Both the position numbers and the translations under genes were made by a program. Positions 44,666-53,568 of a stretch of DNA of 64,000 nucleotides are shown here, piece after piece. Every line of letters begins with the position of its first letter. The stretch's first letter is position 1. The notes under the pieces are model-generated. The model saw nothing but the letters and a program-made list of their open reading frames with translations, searched no databases and was not told the DNA's origin. Origin of the DNA: an uncultured Actinomycetes bacterium (GTDB lineage Bacteria > Actinomycetota > Acidimicrobiia > Acidimicrobiales > Ilumatobacteraceae); contig CAIQJP010000042.1 of assembly GCA_903872155.1 (NCBI GenBank), forward strand, positions 19,028 to 83,027, written 5' to 3'.

Positions 44666-44725
44666 TACAATTCATTCGCCCCTGGTGGGTAGCCATCCGG
44701 GCTACCCCCATCGTGTCCCAAGGAG
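44666..44725 (+). promoter_or_regulatory. hppA promoter/leader: -10 box, hairpin and ribosome binding site
   Basis: TACAAT at 44666-44671 is a good -10 candidate; no matching -35 is evident. A hairpin follows, GGGTAGCC (44687-44694) paired with GGCTACCC (44700-44707). AAGGAG at 44720-44725 sits seven bases before the GTG at 44733 and decides that start. Confidence 0.5.
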
Positions 44726-44732
44726 CTAACTG

Positions 44733-47120
44733 GTGTTTTCACTATTTGCCGCAGAAGGCGGATGGCAGCAATTCACTCTCAAAGGTGGTGAGTGGGCTGT
44801 TTTGTGGTTATCCGCAGCAGCCGCGCTTCTCGCCCTCGGAGTCGGATTCTTCCTCGTTCGTAAAGTCCTCGCTGAAGATCAGGGTTCGCCCAAGATGCGC
44901 GAAATCGCCAAAGCCATTCAAGAAGGCGCTTTGGCCTACCTCAAGCGCCAGTTCAAGACCATTGCGGTCATCTTGGTGCCATTGGCCGCCATCGTGTTCG
45001 TCACCTCGACCAAGATCTTGAAGCCAAGCGGCGAAATCGCTTTGTCATTTGGTCAAGCGGGCTTGTGGCGCACCGTGGCCTTTATCTTGGGCTGTTTGGC
45101 CTCAGGTCTCACCGGATACATCGGTATGACCTTGGCAACCCAGGGCAACGTTCGTACCGCCGCTGCTGCCTTAAGTGGCAGCATGCCCAAGGCCCTCACC
45201 GTTGCATTCCGCACGGGCGGCGTGGCCGGCATGTTCACCGTCGGTCTTGGTCTTCTTGGTGCCACTGGCATCATCATGGCCTTCCAGAACACCTCATCGG
45301 TGATCCTCGTGGGCTTCGGCTTCGGTGGCTCGCTGTTGGCACTCTTCTTGCGCGTTGGTGGCGGAATCTTCACCAAGGCTGCCGACGTCGGTGCCGACTT
45401 GGTGGGCAAGGTTGAAGCAGGTATTCCTGAGGACGACCCCCGCAACCCCGCAACCATTGCCGACAATGTGGGCGACAACGTGGGTGACTGTGCTGGTATG
45501 GCCGCCGACCTCTTCGAGAGCTACGAAGTCACCTTGGTGGCCTCGATCATCCTCGGTGTGGCTGCGTTCAACTCAATCGGACTCAACCCCGCACTTGGCT
45601 TGGTGTTCCCGTTGGCCGCTCGTGCCATTGGTGTGATCGCCTCCATTGCTGGCGTTTTCGCCGTGAAAGCCAAAGAAGACGAGACCGATGCCTTGAAGCC
45701 CATTAACCGAGGATTCTTGGTTGCCGGTGTCCTCACCTTGGTCGGAACTTTGGCTTTGGCTTTGGCCTACGTCGGTAACGACAAGTACACCGGAACTGAC
45801 TCAAAAATCACCGCCCTGAGTGGTGCTGGCTGGCGAGTCTTTGGTGCCGTTGCTATTGGTTTGATCTTGGCGCAGTTGGTGTCACGCCTCACCGAGTACT
45901 ACACCAGCACCCATTTCCGTCCAGTGAAGGAAATCGCCGAGTCCACGCAAACCGGCCCGGCCACTGTCGTCTTGTCGGGTACCGCGTTCGGTCTCGAAAG
46001 CTCGGTGTACGCCGTGATCGCCATTGCGATTGCTATCGGTGCTGCCATCGGTCTCGGTGGCGGAAACCTCACCTTCAGCTTCTACCTCGTCGCCTTGTGC
46101 GGTATGGGAATGTTGGCAACAACTGGCGTCATCGTTTCTGAAGACACCTTCGGCCCCGTCAGCGACAACGCTGCTGGTATCGCTGAAATGTCTGGCGAAT
46201 TCCACGGTGAACCCGAAAAGATCATGGTTGCACTTGACGCAGTGGGTAACACCACCAAGGCAGTCACCAAGGGCTTCGCCATTGGATCAGCCGTTATTGC
46301 TGCAGTGGCCTTGTTTGCCTCGTTCATCGAGACTGCTGGCGCAAACCTGAAAGACAGCATGGGTCAGCCTCTTGTTGATGGCGTGAAGAAACTTGCTGAC
46401 GGCGTTTTCAAATTGCCTGAATTGGCAATCAACGTTGCCGAACCGAAGGTCTTCATTGGCCTATTGATCGGTGGAGCCGTTCCGTTCTTGTTCTCAGCGC
46501 TTGCGATTCGTGCCGTTGGCCGTACCGCTGGAGTTGTTGTTCAAGAAGTGCGTAATCAGTTCGCTGACGGCGGCATCATGGCCGGCACCAAGCAGCCCGA
46601 CTACGGCCCCGTTATTGACATCTGCACCAAGGCGTCACTGCGTGAACTCACCACCCCGGCTTTGCTCGCAGTGTTGACACCAGTCGTCATTGGTTTCGGT
46701 ATCGACTGGAAAGCCCTCGGCGCATTCTTGGCCGCAGTCATCTTGGTCGGTCAGTTGATGGCCAACTACCTCAGCAATGCTGGTGGAGCCTGGGACAACG
46801 CCAAGAAGTACATCGAAGACGGCAATCACGGCGGTAAGGGCAGCGATGCCCACAAGGCCGCCGTCATCGGTGACACCGTTGGTGACCCATTCAAGGACAC
46901 CGCTGGTCCGGCATTGAACCCGCTGATCAAGGTGATGAACTTGGTGTCGTTGTTGATTCTCCCCGCGATTATTACGCAGGCTGACAACGGCATCCGCTAC
47001 GTCATTGCTGGCGTCGCCTTGGTCATCTTGATCGGAGCAGTCATCTTCTCTGGTCGTCGTTCGGGCGGAATCGCTTCGCTGACTGACGGAAAACCTGCAG
47101 AATCGGTTGCAGCTCACTGA
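44733..47120 (+). CDS. hppA: Membrane-bound proton-pumping pyrophosphatase, K+-independent type
   Basis: A 795-residue protein with about 16 membrane segments. The catalytic loop reads KAADVGADLVGKVEAGIPED followed by NPATIADNVGDNVGDCAG, and a second Asp-rich site is GDTVGDPFKDTAGP. The motif GNTTKA carries Lys where K+-dependent enzymes have Ala, so it should be K+-independent and pump protons. It conserves energy from pyrophosphate made by acyl-CoA ligases and tRNA synthetases. GTG start with AAGGAG seven bases upstream. Ends before a clear terminator. Confidence 0.95.
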   Translation: MFSLFAAEGGWQQFTLKGGEWAVLWLSAAAALLALGVGFFLVRKVLAEDQGSPKMREIAKAIQEGALAYLKRQFKTIAVILVPLAAIVFVTSTKILKPSGEIALSFGQAGLWRTVAFILGCLASGLTGYIGMTLATQGNVRTAAAALSGSMPKALTVAFRTGGVAGMFTVGLGLLGATGIIMAFQNTSSVILVGFGFGGSLLALFLRVGGGIFTKAADVGADLVGKVEAGIPEDDPRNPATIADNVGDNVGDCAGMAADLFESYEVTLVASIILGVAAFNSIGLNPALGLVFPLAARAIGVIASIAGVFAVKAKEDETDALKPINRGFLVAGVLTLVGTLALALAYVGNDKYTGTDSKITALSGAGWRVFGAVAIGLILAQLVSRLTEYYTSTHFRPVKEIAESTQTGPATVVLSGTAFGLESSVYAVIAIAIAIGAAIGLGGGNLTFSFYLVALCGMGMLATTGVIVSEDTFGPVSDNAAGIAEMSGEFHGEPEKIMVALDAVGNTTKAVTKGFAIGSAVIAAVALFASFIETAGANLKDSMGQPLVDGVKKLADGVFKLPELAINVAEPKVFIGLLIGGAVPFLFSALAIRAVGRTAGVVVQEVRNQFADGGIMAGTKQPDYGPVIDICTKASLRELTTPALLAVLTPVVIGFGIDWKALGAFLAAVILVGQLMANYLSNAGGAWDNAKKYIEDGNHGGKGSDAHKAAVIGDTVGDPFKDTAGPALNPLIKVMNLVSLLILPAIITQADNGIRYVIAGVALVILIGAVIFSGRRSGGIASLTDGKPAESVAAH

Positions 47121-47142
47121 TCAGCAACTTTGTACAGAACTG

Positions 47143-47175
47143 AAAGAGGCGCCCGCAAGGGCGCCTCTTTTGTTT
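47143..47175 (+). terminator. Intrinsic terminator of hppA
   Basis: A 12-bp perfect stem AAAGAGGCGCCC / GGGCGCCTCTTT with GCAA tetraloop, followed by TGTTT. It lies 22 bases after the hppA stop. Confidence 0.9.
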
Positions 47176-47226
47176 AAACGAGTGAGTGACAACTTGCGTC
47201 GATGGTTCGACAACTAAGGTCGTCAC

Positions 47227-47862
47227 ATGCTTGCTTTGTTCAATGTTGAGTCGTGGCTACAAAGTGGCGGACTGTTTTTATTAGCCGCCATCGTGTTCGC
47301 CGAATCGGGGTTGCTCGTCGGATTCTTTCTGCCTGGTGACTCGTTGCTGTTCATCGCAGGTTTCTTAACCTCTTCTGCTGGCCCAGCTGCTCTGGGCGTG
47401 AAGGCTGATTCGCTCCCTTCGTTACCGCTCGTCGCCATCGTGGTAGCTCTTGCGGCAATCCTCGGCGACCAAACTGGCTACCTCTTTGGTCGCAAGGTTG
47501 GTCCAAGTCTTTTTCAACGCAATGAAAGTCGTTTGTTCAAACCATCACATGTGCAAAAGGCTCACGACTTCTTAGAAAAACACGGATCGAAAACAATCGT
47601 GATGGCGCGTTTTGTTCCTGTTGTGCGCACCTTCGCTCCCATTGTTGCTGGTGTGAGCAAAATGAACTATCGCACCTTCGTGACATACAACATTGTTGGT
47701 GGCATCGTCTGGGGAGTCGGGCTCACCACACTTGGGCACTACCTCGGAGATATTTCTTGGGTTAAAGACAACATCGAATTGGCCTCACTGGCCATCGTGC
47801 TGATTTCAATCCTGCCAATGCTCATCGAAGTCATTCGCCACCGTCGCGCTAATCACAAGTAA
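47227..47862 (+). CDS. DedA-family membrane protein
   Basis: A 211-residue protein with about five hydrophobic stretches. The family marks FAESGLLVGFFLPGDSLLF, LGDQTGYLFGRKVG and MARFVPVVRTFAPIVAG are all present. DedA proteins are phospholipid flippases or transport undecaprenyl phosphate. Start ATG after AAGGTCGTCAC. Stands alone between the hppA terminator and the SCP2-like gene. Confidence 0.92.
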   Translation: MLALFNVESWLQSGGLFLLAAIVFAESGLLVGFFLPGDSLLFIAGFLTSSAGPAALGVKADSLPSLPLVAIVVALAAILGDQTGYLFGRKVGPSLFQRNESRLFKPSHVQKAHDFLEKHGSKTIVMARFVPVVRTFAPIVAGVSKMNYRTFVTYNIVGGIVWGVGLTTLGHYLGDISWVKDNIELASLAIVLISILPMLIEVIRHRRANHK

Positions 47863-47888
47863 CGAATTTCGCTGGCAGACTATTCACT

Positions 47889-48293
47889 ATGAGTCATCAG
47901 ACTGTTCGCTATCTCAGCCTCGAGTGGATCGATGCACTCACCACAGCTGTTGCAGCAAATGAGGCCATCGCCGCGGTTGCAAGTGATCACACCGTCGGCA
48001 TTACTCAAACCGTGACAGGCGGACCCGAAGGTGACGTCACCTATCACTTGCAAGTTGCCGATGGTCAAGCAACTTTTGGTGCCGGTGCTGCGTATCCCGA
48101 AGACGTACGTTTTGAACAAGATTGGGAAACAGCAACTGCGGTTGCCACCGACAAGTTAAATGCCCAACAAGCCTTTATCACTGGACGTATTCGTCTGTAC
48201 GGCGATCAAGAAAAACTGGTAGCAAGTACGCCAGTGTTTGCCGCATTAGATGGCGTGTTTGCCAACGTGCGCACGTTTACCGAATACCGCTAA
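47889..48293 (+). CDS. SCP2 sterol-carrier-like protein
   Basis: A 134-residue single SCP2 domain (YHLQVADGQATFGAG, DWETATAVATDKLNAQQAFITGRIRLYGD). SCP2 folds bind lipids or acyl-CoA in a hydrophobic tunnel. It may carry steroid or fatty acyl-CoA in the cytoplasm; this is inferred from family and from the sterol genes elsewhere in the window. No clear ribosome binding site. Confidence 0.85.
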   Translation: MSHQTVRYLSLEWIDALTTAVAANEAIAAVASDHTVGITQTVTGGPEGDVTYHLQVADGQATFGAGAAYPEDVRFEQDWETATAVATDKLNAQQAFITGRIRLYGDQEKLVASTPVFAALDGVFANVRTFTEYR

Positions 48294-48301
48294 GCAGTTC
48301 G

Positions 48302-49483
48302 TTATTTCTTTGAAGAAATAACTGCCAACGCCACACCGCACAGTGCTCCGCCGACTAAATATGGCGAACCGATTGACACGTGGTCGTACAACACACCAGC
48401 GAGTGCAGGGCCAGCGACTCGACCAACTGCGTTGACACCTTGTTGAAAACCAAGTGCTTCACCGCGACGATGATCGGGCACGCGACCTGAGACCAAACTT
48501 GACAAGTTAGGGGTCACCAAACCTTGTCCAACAGTTAACAAAGCCAACGCCACAATTAAGAGTGGCCAGTTTTTAGCAAAAGACAACACCACCAAACCGG
48601 CGCTGTTCAGAACCAAACCAACTTGCAACGAACGTTGGGTTCCGAGCTTGGCGTTAATGGGTCGAATCAAACCACCTTGTACGCCAACTAAGACGACGCC
48701 AACTCCAACGAATATTGCGGCGACACCGCCTTCGGTCAAACGAAAGCGATCACCAGCAAGAAGTGAAAAGGTTGCTTCAAATCCACTAAAAGCAACGATG
48801 GCAGTGAAGCCAGCAACTGCCAGCCCCCACAAGCGCACTTTGCCTTCGGTGTCATTTTTGGCAGCCTCGCGAGCGGCCTGTCGCACATCGGCTGGTCGAG
48901 TTTCTGGCAAGCGACGCCACGCCACGATTGCGTTGATCAGCGCCACTGTGCCAGCGACAAAGAATGGAATATGTTCACCACCAAGCGAAGCCAATCCACC
49001 GAGTGCCGGACCGACCACAAACCCAACTCCGAATGCTGCGCCTAATAACCCGAGCAAACGTGGACGTTCTGACGGAGGGGCTAGGTCAGTCACTGCACCT
49101 TGAGCCACTGCCACGCTTGCGCCCGACGCCCCGTCAAGAATGCGCCCGAGGAACAACACCCACAATGCGCCAGCCGCACCCGTCACAAATGAACCGACTG
49201 CAGTACCGAGCAACGAAATCATGATGACTGGTTTGCGTCCAATGCGATCAGAAAGACGCCCAAGTAAAGGGGCGCACACCAGTTGCGCCAAAGAAAACGA
49301 CGCAAACAACAATCCGACTTCAAGACCACTTGCCCCAAAACGCTCGGCGTATCGACCCAATATGGGAACAACGATGCCAAAGCCGACAAGATCAAGCGCA
49401 ACAGTGAGCCAAATCGTGCCAAAACCTTGCGGCAAAGGAACCTTCGCGGCTTTTTGACGAGGACTGGCGGACTTCTTTGACAC
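48302..49483 (-). CDS. MFS drug-efflux-type transporter (TetA-like)
   Basis: A 393-residue, 12-segment transporter starting with GTG at 49483. The loop 2-3 motif is GRLSDRIGRKPVIM and segment 5 has the antiporter-like GAAFGVGFVVGPALGG. Related to tetracycline and multidrug exporters; substrate unknown. It ends eight bases from the convergent SCP2 gene and follows cysS by 16 bases. Confidence 0.85.
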   Translation of the reverse strand: MSKKSASPRQKAAKVPLPQGFGTIWLTVALDLVGFGIVVPILGRYAERFGASGLEVGLLFASFSLAQLVCAPLLGRLSDRIGRKPVIMISLLGTAVGSFVTGAAGALWVLFLGRILDGASGASVAVAQGAVTDLAPPSERPRLLGLLGAAFGVGFVVGPALGGLASLGGEHIPFFVAGTVALINAIVAWRRLPETRPADVRQAAREAAKNDTEGKVRLWGLAVAGFTAIVAFSGFEATFSLLAGDRFRLTEGGVAAIFVGVGVVLVGVQGGLIRPINAKLGTQRSLQVGLVLNSAGLVVLSFAKNWPLLIVALALLTVGQGLVTPNLSSLVSGRVPDHRRGEALGFQQGVNAVGRVAGPALAGVLYDHVSIGSPYLVGGALCGVALAVISSKK

Positions 49484-49499
49484 GATGATTCACCATACG

Positions 49500-50858
49500 T
49501 CAGCGACGGACAGTGGTACCTGCTTTATTCGTTTCAACAATCCAGCCCGCAGCCGTTAATTCGGCTCGAAGCGCGTCAGCCGCGGCAAAATCTTTAGCAG
49601 CACGGGCAGCATCTAGAGCTGCAGCCTTATCGGCTATGTCTGATGGAACTTCCGATGCTTGCTTGAGATCTAAACCAAACGCTCGGCAAATCTCGTTCAC
49701 TGCGGCCGACAACGGGGCGGCATTCTGATCATTAGCATCAAGCGCGGCGTTTGCTCGACGAACTGTTTCAAAGAGCAACGCAACCGCCGACGAAGTGTCG
49801 AGATCGTTATCCATAAATTCGCGGAACTTTGCGATGACTTCTGAGTCTGGCGTGGCACCTTGCGAAACTGTCGCTGTCCGAGCGGCGAAAGAATCAAGGC
49901 CCGCTAACGCATTGACCGACGCATCAATGTTGTCTTGACCAATACGAACAGGCCCGCGATAGTGCGTTTGCAACAAAACCAAGCGATATGCGCGCGGGTC
50001 GTAATGCTCAAGAAGATCCAGCAGATTGGCCACATTGCCCAAACTCTTCGACATCTTTTCGCCTTCAGTGTCGACGACGAAACCGTTATGCATCCAGTGA
50101 TTGGCGAAAGTCTTTCCGAGCGCAACCGCTTGAGCGCGTTCGTTTTCGTGGTGCGGGAACTTGAGGTCCATGCCACCGCAGTGCAGATCAAATCCTTCGC
50201 CCAAAATGTCGAGACTCATCACGACACATTCGCTATGCCAACCGGGTCGACCATTGCCCCACGGAGACGGCCACGATGGTTCACCTGGCTTACTGAACTT
50301 CCACAACGCGAAGTCGGCGGGATTCTTTTTGTTGCCTGCGCCAAACACTTCTCGATCGCCTCCGCCCGACAGCATGTCGTCAAGGCTTTGGTGGGCAAGT
50401 AATCCGTAATCGGGCACGTTTAAGACGTTGAGGTAGACACCATCTTCAGTGACATAGGCGTTGTCTCGACCGATGAGCTCACCAATCATGTTGACCATTG
50501 ACTCAACGTATTCAGTCGCGTGAGGAACATCGGTCGGGCGTTGGACATTGAGTTTGCCCATCGCTTTAAACCACACGTCTTCGCACTTATGGGTGATTTC
50601 TTCCCACGGGCGGCCTTCTTTGTTGGCGCGGTCGATGATTTTGTCGTCAATATCGGTGATATTCGAAACCAGGCGCACTTCAAGACCCGACCACTCGAGG
50701 TAACGGCGCAAAATGTCGTACACCAACGTGGCTCGCCCGTGACCAAGGTGAGGTGGACCATAAACAGTGGGGCCACACAAGTAGATGCCGACTTTTCCGG
50801 GGGTGCGCAAAGCGAGTTCGCGGACCTCTGAAGTTGCGGTGTCGTACAGCCTGAACAT
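49500..50858 (-). CDS. cysS: Cysteinyl-tRNA synthetase
   Basis: A 452-residue class I synthetase. The HIGH motif appears as HLGHG, the KMSKS motif as EKMSKSLGN, and zinc ligands as the Cys of YLCGPTVYG, Cys in WHSECV, and His in HCGGMDLKFPHHENE. It charges tRNA-Cys. The C-terminal anticodon-binding helices are complete. Divergent from valS over 50 bases. Confidence 0.95.
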   Translation of the reverse strand: MFRLYDTATSEVRELALRTPGKVGIYLCGPTVYGPPHLGHGRATLVYDILRRYLEWSGLEVRLVSNITDIDDKIIDRANKEGRPWEEITHKCEDVWFKAMGKLNVQRPTDVPHATEYVESMVNMIGELIGRDNAYVTEDGVYLNVLNVPDYGLLAHQSLDDMLSGGGDREVFGAGNKKNPADFALWKFSKPGEPSWPSPWGNGRPGWHSECVVMSLDILGEGFDLHCGGMDLKFPHHENERAQAVALGKTFANHWMHNGFVVDTEGEKMSKSLGNVANLLDLLEHYDPRAYRLVLLQTHYRGPVRIGQDNIDASVNALAGLDSFAARTATVSQGATPDSEVIAKFREFMDNDLDTSSAVALLFETVRRANAALDANDQNAAPLSAAVNEICRAFGLDLKQASEVPSDIADKAAALDAARAAKDFAAADALRAELTAAGWIVETNKAGTTVRR

Positions 50859-50908
50859 GAGAAACGAGCCTACGCCCCCACGGCCAAGACACCTATAACC
50901 TGCAACTC

Positions 50909-53497
50909 ATGGCAGTGACCGAATCGGCATTTGATCCGACCCAAATTCCCGAAAAGCCCACCCTCGAAGGCATCGAAGCTGAATGGGCGCAACGTTGGCA
51001 AGACGAAGGTGTCTACGCCTTCAACCGTTCAGCAACTCGTGATCAGGTGTACTCAATCGACACACCACCACCGACGGTCAGTGGCTCATTGCACATGGGT
51101 CACGTCTTTTCGTACACCCACACTGACACCATCGCTCGATATCAACGTATGACTGGCAAAGCGGTCTTCTATCCAATGGGATGGGACGACAATGGTTTGC
51201 CGACCGAACGTCGCGTCCAGAACTTTTTTGGTGTTCGGTGCGATCCGAATGTCGCTTATCAACCTGGCTTCACTCCCCCTTTCCGCGGCGACCCGCCTAA
51301 AGACCATCAACCCATTTCTATTTCACGACCTAATTTCATTGAATTGTGTGAAGAACTCACGCACGAAGACGAAAAGATCTTCGAAGACCTCTTCCGCCGA
51401 CTTGGCTTATCGGTTGATTGGGATTACCTCTACACAACGATTGAAGACCGCAGTCGCCGCGTGAGCCAACGCGCTTTCTTGCGCAACTTGGCTCGTGGCG
51501 AGGCGTACACACAAGAAGCACCAACGCTCTGGGACGTCGATTTCAAAACCGCAGTAGCACAAGCTGAGCTCGAAGATCGCGAACGACCAGGCGCTTATCA
51601 CAACGTGGCATTTGCCCGAAGCGACGGTCAAGGCGATGTAGTCATCGACACCACGCGACCGGTTTTGTTGGCCGCATGTGTCGCTCTTGTTGCTCATCCC
51701 GATGACGAGCGTTACAAGTCACTCTTTGGCAAAACTGTTCGTACTCCGCTGTACGGAGTTGAAGTACCTGTACTCGCTCACCCACTTGCACAAATTGATA
51801 AGGGCACTGGCATCGCCATGATTTGTACGTTCGGCGACCTCACCGACGTCATCTGGTGGCGCGAACTTAACTTGCCAACTCGCGCCATCATCGGTCGCGA
51901 CGGTCGCATCATTACCACTCCACCAAACGGACTCGAATCACCAAGTGGAATTGCGGCCTACGAACAAATCGCTGGTTTATTCATCAACCAAGCCCAGACC
52001 AAGGTTGTGGAAATGTTGCGCGAAACCGGAGCAATGCTCGGCGAACCGCGCGCCATCATGCACCCCGTCAAGTTCTTCGAAAAAGGCGATCGCCCCCTAG
52101 AAATCGTGACGAGTCGCCAGTGGTACATCCGCAACGGTGGACGCGACACCGAACTTCGCGGTGCACTCTTGAACCGCGGCGAAAACTTGGTCTGGCATCC
52201 CGATCACATGCGGCATCGCTATTCAAATTGGGTTGAAGGACTCAATGGCGACTGGCTGATTAGTCGTCAGCGTTACTTCGGCGTACCTGTTCCAGTTTGG
52301 TATCCAGTGAATGCCGACGGCGACACGGTTCATGATTCACCGATCGTTCCTACTGAAGATATGTTGCCCATTGATCCGTCAACCGATGTGCCGAACGGCT
52401 ACACCGCCGATCAGCGCAATCAACCCCATGGTTTCATTGGCGATCCCGATGTCATGGACACGTGGGCCACCTCGTCACTCTCACCACAGATCGCCGGCAA
52501 GTGGGAAGACGATGCCGATCTCTTCGGACGCATCTTCCCCATGGATCTACGTCCCCAAGCTCACGACATCATTCGCACATGGTTGTTCAGCACCGTCGTA
52601 CGCGCAAACTTTGAACACGATTCGTTGCCGTGGAAGAACGCAGCATTGTCAGGTTGGATACTCGACCCCGATCGCAAAAAGATGTCGAAGTCAAAGGGCA
52701 ACGTTGTCACACCTATTGACTTGTTTGAAAAATTTGGATCGGACGCCGTGCGTTATTGGGCTGCATCAGCTCGACCCGGAATCGACACAGCTTTCAGCGA
52801 AGACCAGATGAAAGTTGGAAAGAAGTTGGCAACCAAGTTGCTCAACGCCACCAAGTTTGTTTTGACTTTCCCGCAACCTGATGTTGAAGCGAAGCCCACT
52901 CACCCCGTTGATCTCGCGATGTTGGCGCGCGTTGCTGAAACAGTTCGCGAAGCCACTGTCGCCTTCGATCAATACGACTACGCCCGCGCTCTTGAACGTA
53001 CCGAAGCGATGTTCTGGTGGTTCTGCGACGATTATGTCGAACTCGTCAAGGGACGCGTGTACAACAGCCAGGGAGCCGACGCAGCAGGATCGGCTATCAG
53101 CGCCTTGCGACTTGCCTTGTCAGCCCTGCAACGCCTGCTAGCCCCCTTCATGCCCTTCACGACCGAGACCGTGTGGCGTTGGTGGCAGAGCGGTTCTGTC
53201 CACACCGCAAAGTGGCCAAATACAGCCGAACTTGGACCGATTGGAGATAGCGCCATCCTCGACCCGATCGGCGAGATCTTGAGCCAGGTTCGCCGGGCCA
53301 AAACTGATGCCAAGACCTCGCAAAAGACTGCGGTCACCGAAGCCACGGTGTCGGCGAGCGAGTCTGTTCTAGCGGCCTTTGAGTTAGGACGGGGCGACCT
53401 CAGCGACGCCGGAAGCGTTCGTTCGTGGGTGACGGTCGCCGGTGCAGGTGAGACAACAGTCTCGGCTGTTCTTGCACCGCCCGAACCCGCAGCCTGA
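50909..53497 (+). CDS. valS: Valyl-tRNA synthetase
   Basis: An 862-residue class I synthetase. HIGH motif as SLHMGHVFSYTH, KMSKS as KKMSKSKGNVVTP, an editing domain in between (WWRELNLPTRAIIGRDGRI), and anticodon-binding helices at the end. The C-terminus (ending VLAPPEPAA) does not show the long coiled-coil arm of Escherichia coli ValS. MGWDDNGLPTERRVQNFFGV is like a variant known from some actinobacteria. The stop lies within a short tandem repeat. Confidence 0.94.
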   Translation: MAVTESAFDPTQIPEKPTLEGIEAEWAQRWQDEGVYAFNRSATRDQVYSIDTPPPTVSGSLHMGHVFSYTHTDTIARYQRMTGKAVFYPMGWDDNGLPTERRVQNFFGVRCDPNVAYQPGFTPPFRGDPPKDHQPISISRPNFIELCEELTHEDEKIFEDLFRRLGLSVDWDYLYTTIEDRSRRVSQRAFLRNLARGEAYTQEAPTLWDVDFKTAVAQAELEDRERPGAYHNVAFARSDGQGDVVIDTTRPVLLAACVALVAHPDDERYKSLFGKTVRTPLYGVEVPVLAHPLAQIDKGTGIAMICTFGDLTDVIWWRELNLPTRAIIGRDGRIITTPPNGLESPSGIAAYEQIAGLFINQAQTKVVEMLRETGAMLGEPRAIMHPVKFFEKGDRPLEIVTSRQWYIRNGGRDTELRGALLNRGENLVWHPDHMRHRYSNWVEGLNGDWLISRQRYFGVPVPVWYPVNADGDTVHDSPIVPTEDMLPIDPSTDVPNGYTADQRNQPHGFIGDPDVMDTWATSSLSPQIAGKWEDDADLFGRIFPMDLRPQAHDIIRTWLFSTVVRANFEHDSLPWKNAALSGWILDPDRKKMSKSKGNVVTPIDLFEKFGSDAVRYWAASARPGIDTAFSEDQMKVGKKLATKLLNATKFVLTFPQPDVEAKPTHPVDLAMLARVAETVREATVAFDQYDYARALERTEAMFWWFCDDYVELVKGRVYNSQGADAAGSAISALRLALSALQRLLAPFMPFTTETVWRWWQSGSVHTAKWPNTAELGPIGDSAILDPIGEILSQVRRAKTDAKTSQKTAVTEATVSASESVLAAFELGRGDLSDAGSVRSWVTVAGAGETTVSAVLAPPEPAA

Positions 53498-53538
53498 AAG
53501 AGACACGACCCTGAAAGACAAGACCCTGAAAGACAAGA
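53493..53538. repeat. 15-bp tandem repeat across the valS stop
   Basis: Two identical copies of CCCTGAAAGACAAGA (53509-53523, 53524-53538) follow a related 16-base copy (53493-53508) that contains the valS TGA. Every copy carries TGA. It may be simple slippage or act on downstream initiation of the LCP gene. Confidence 0.75.
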
Positions 53539-53568
53539 CATAGTCAAGACGGGTAGTTTGTACCTTCT

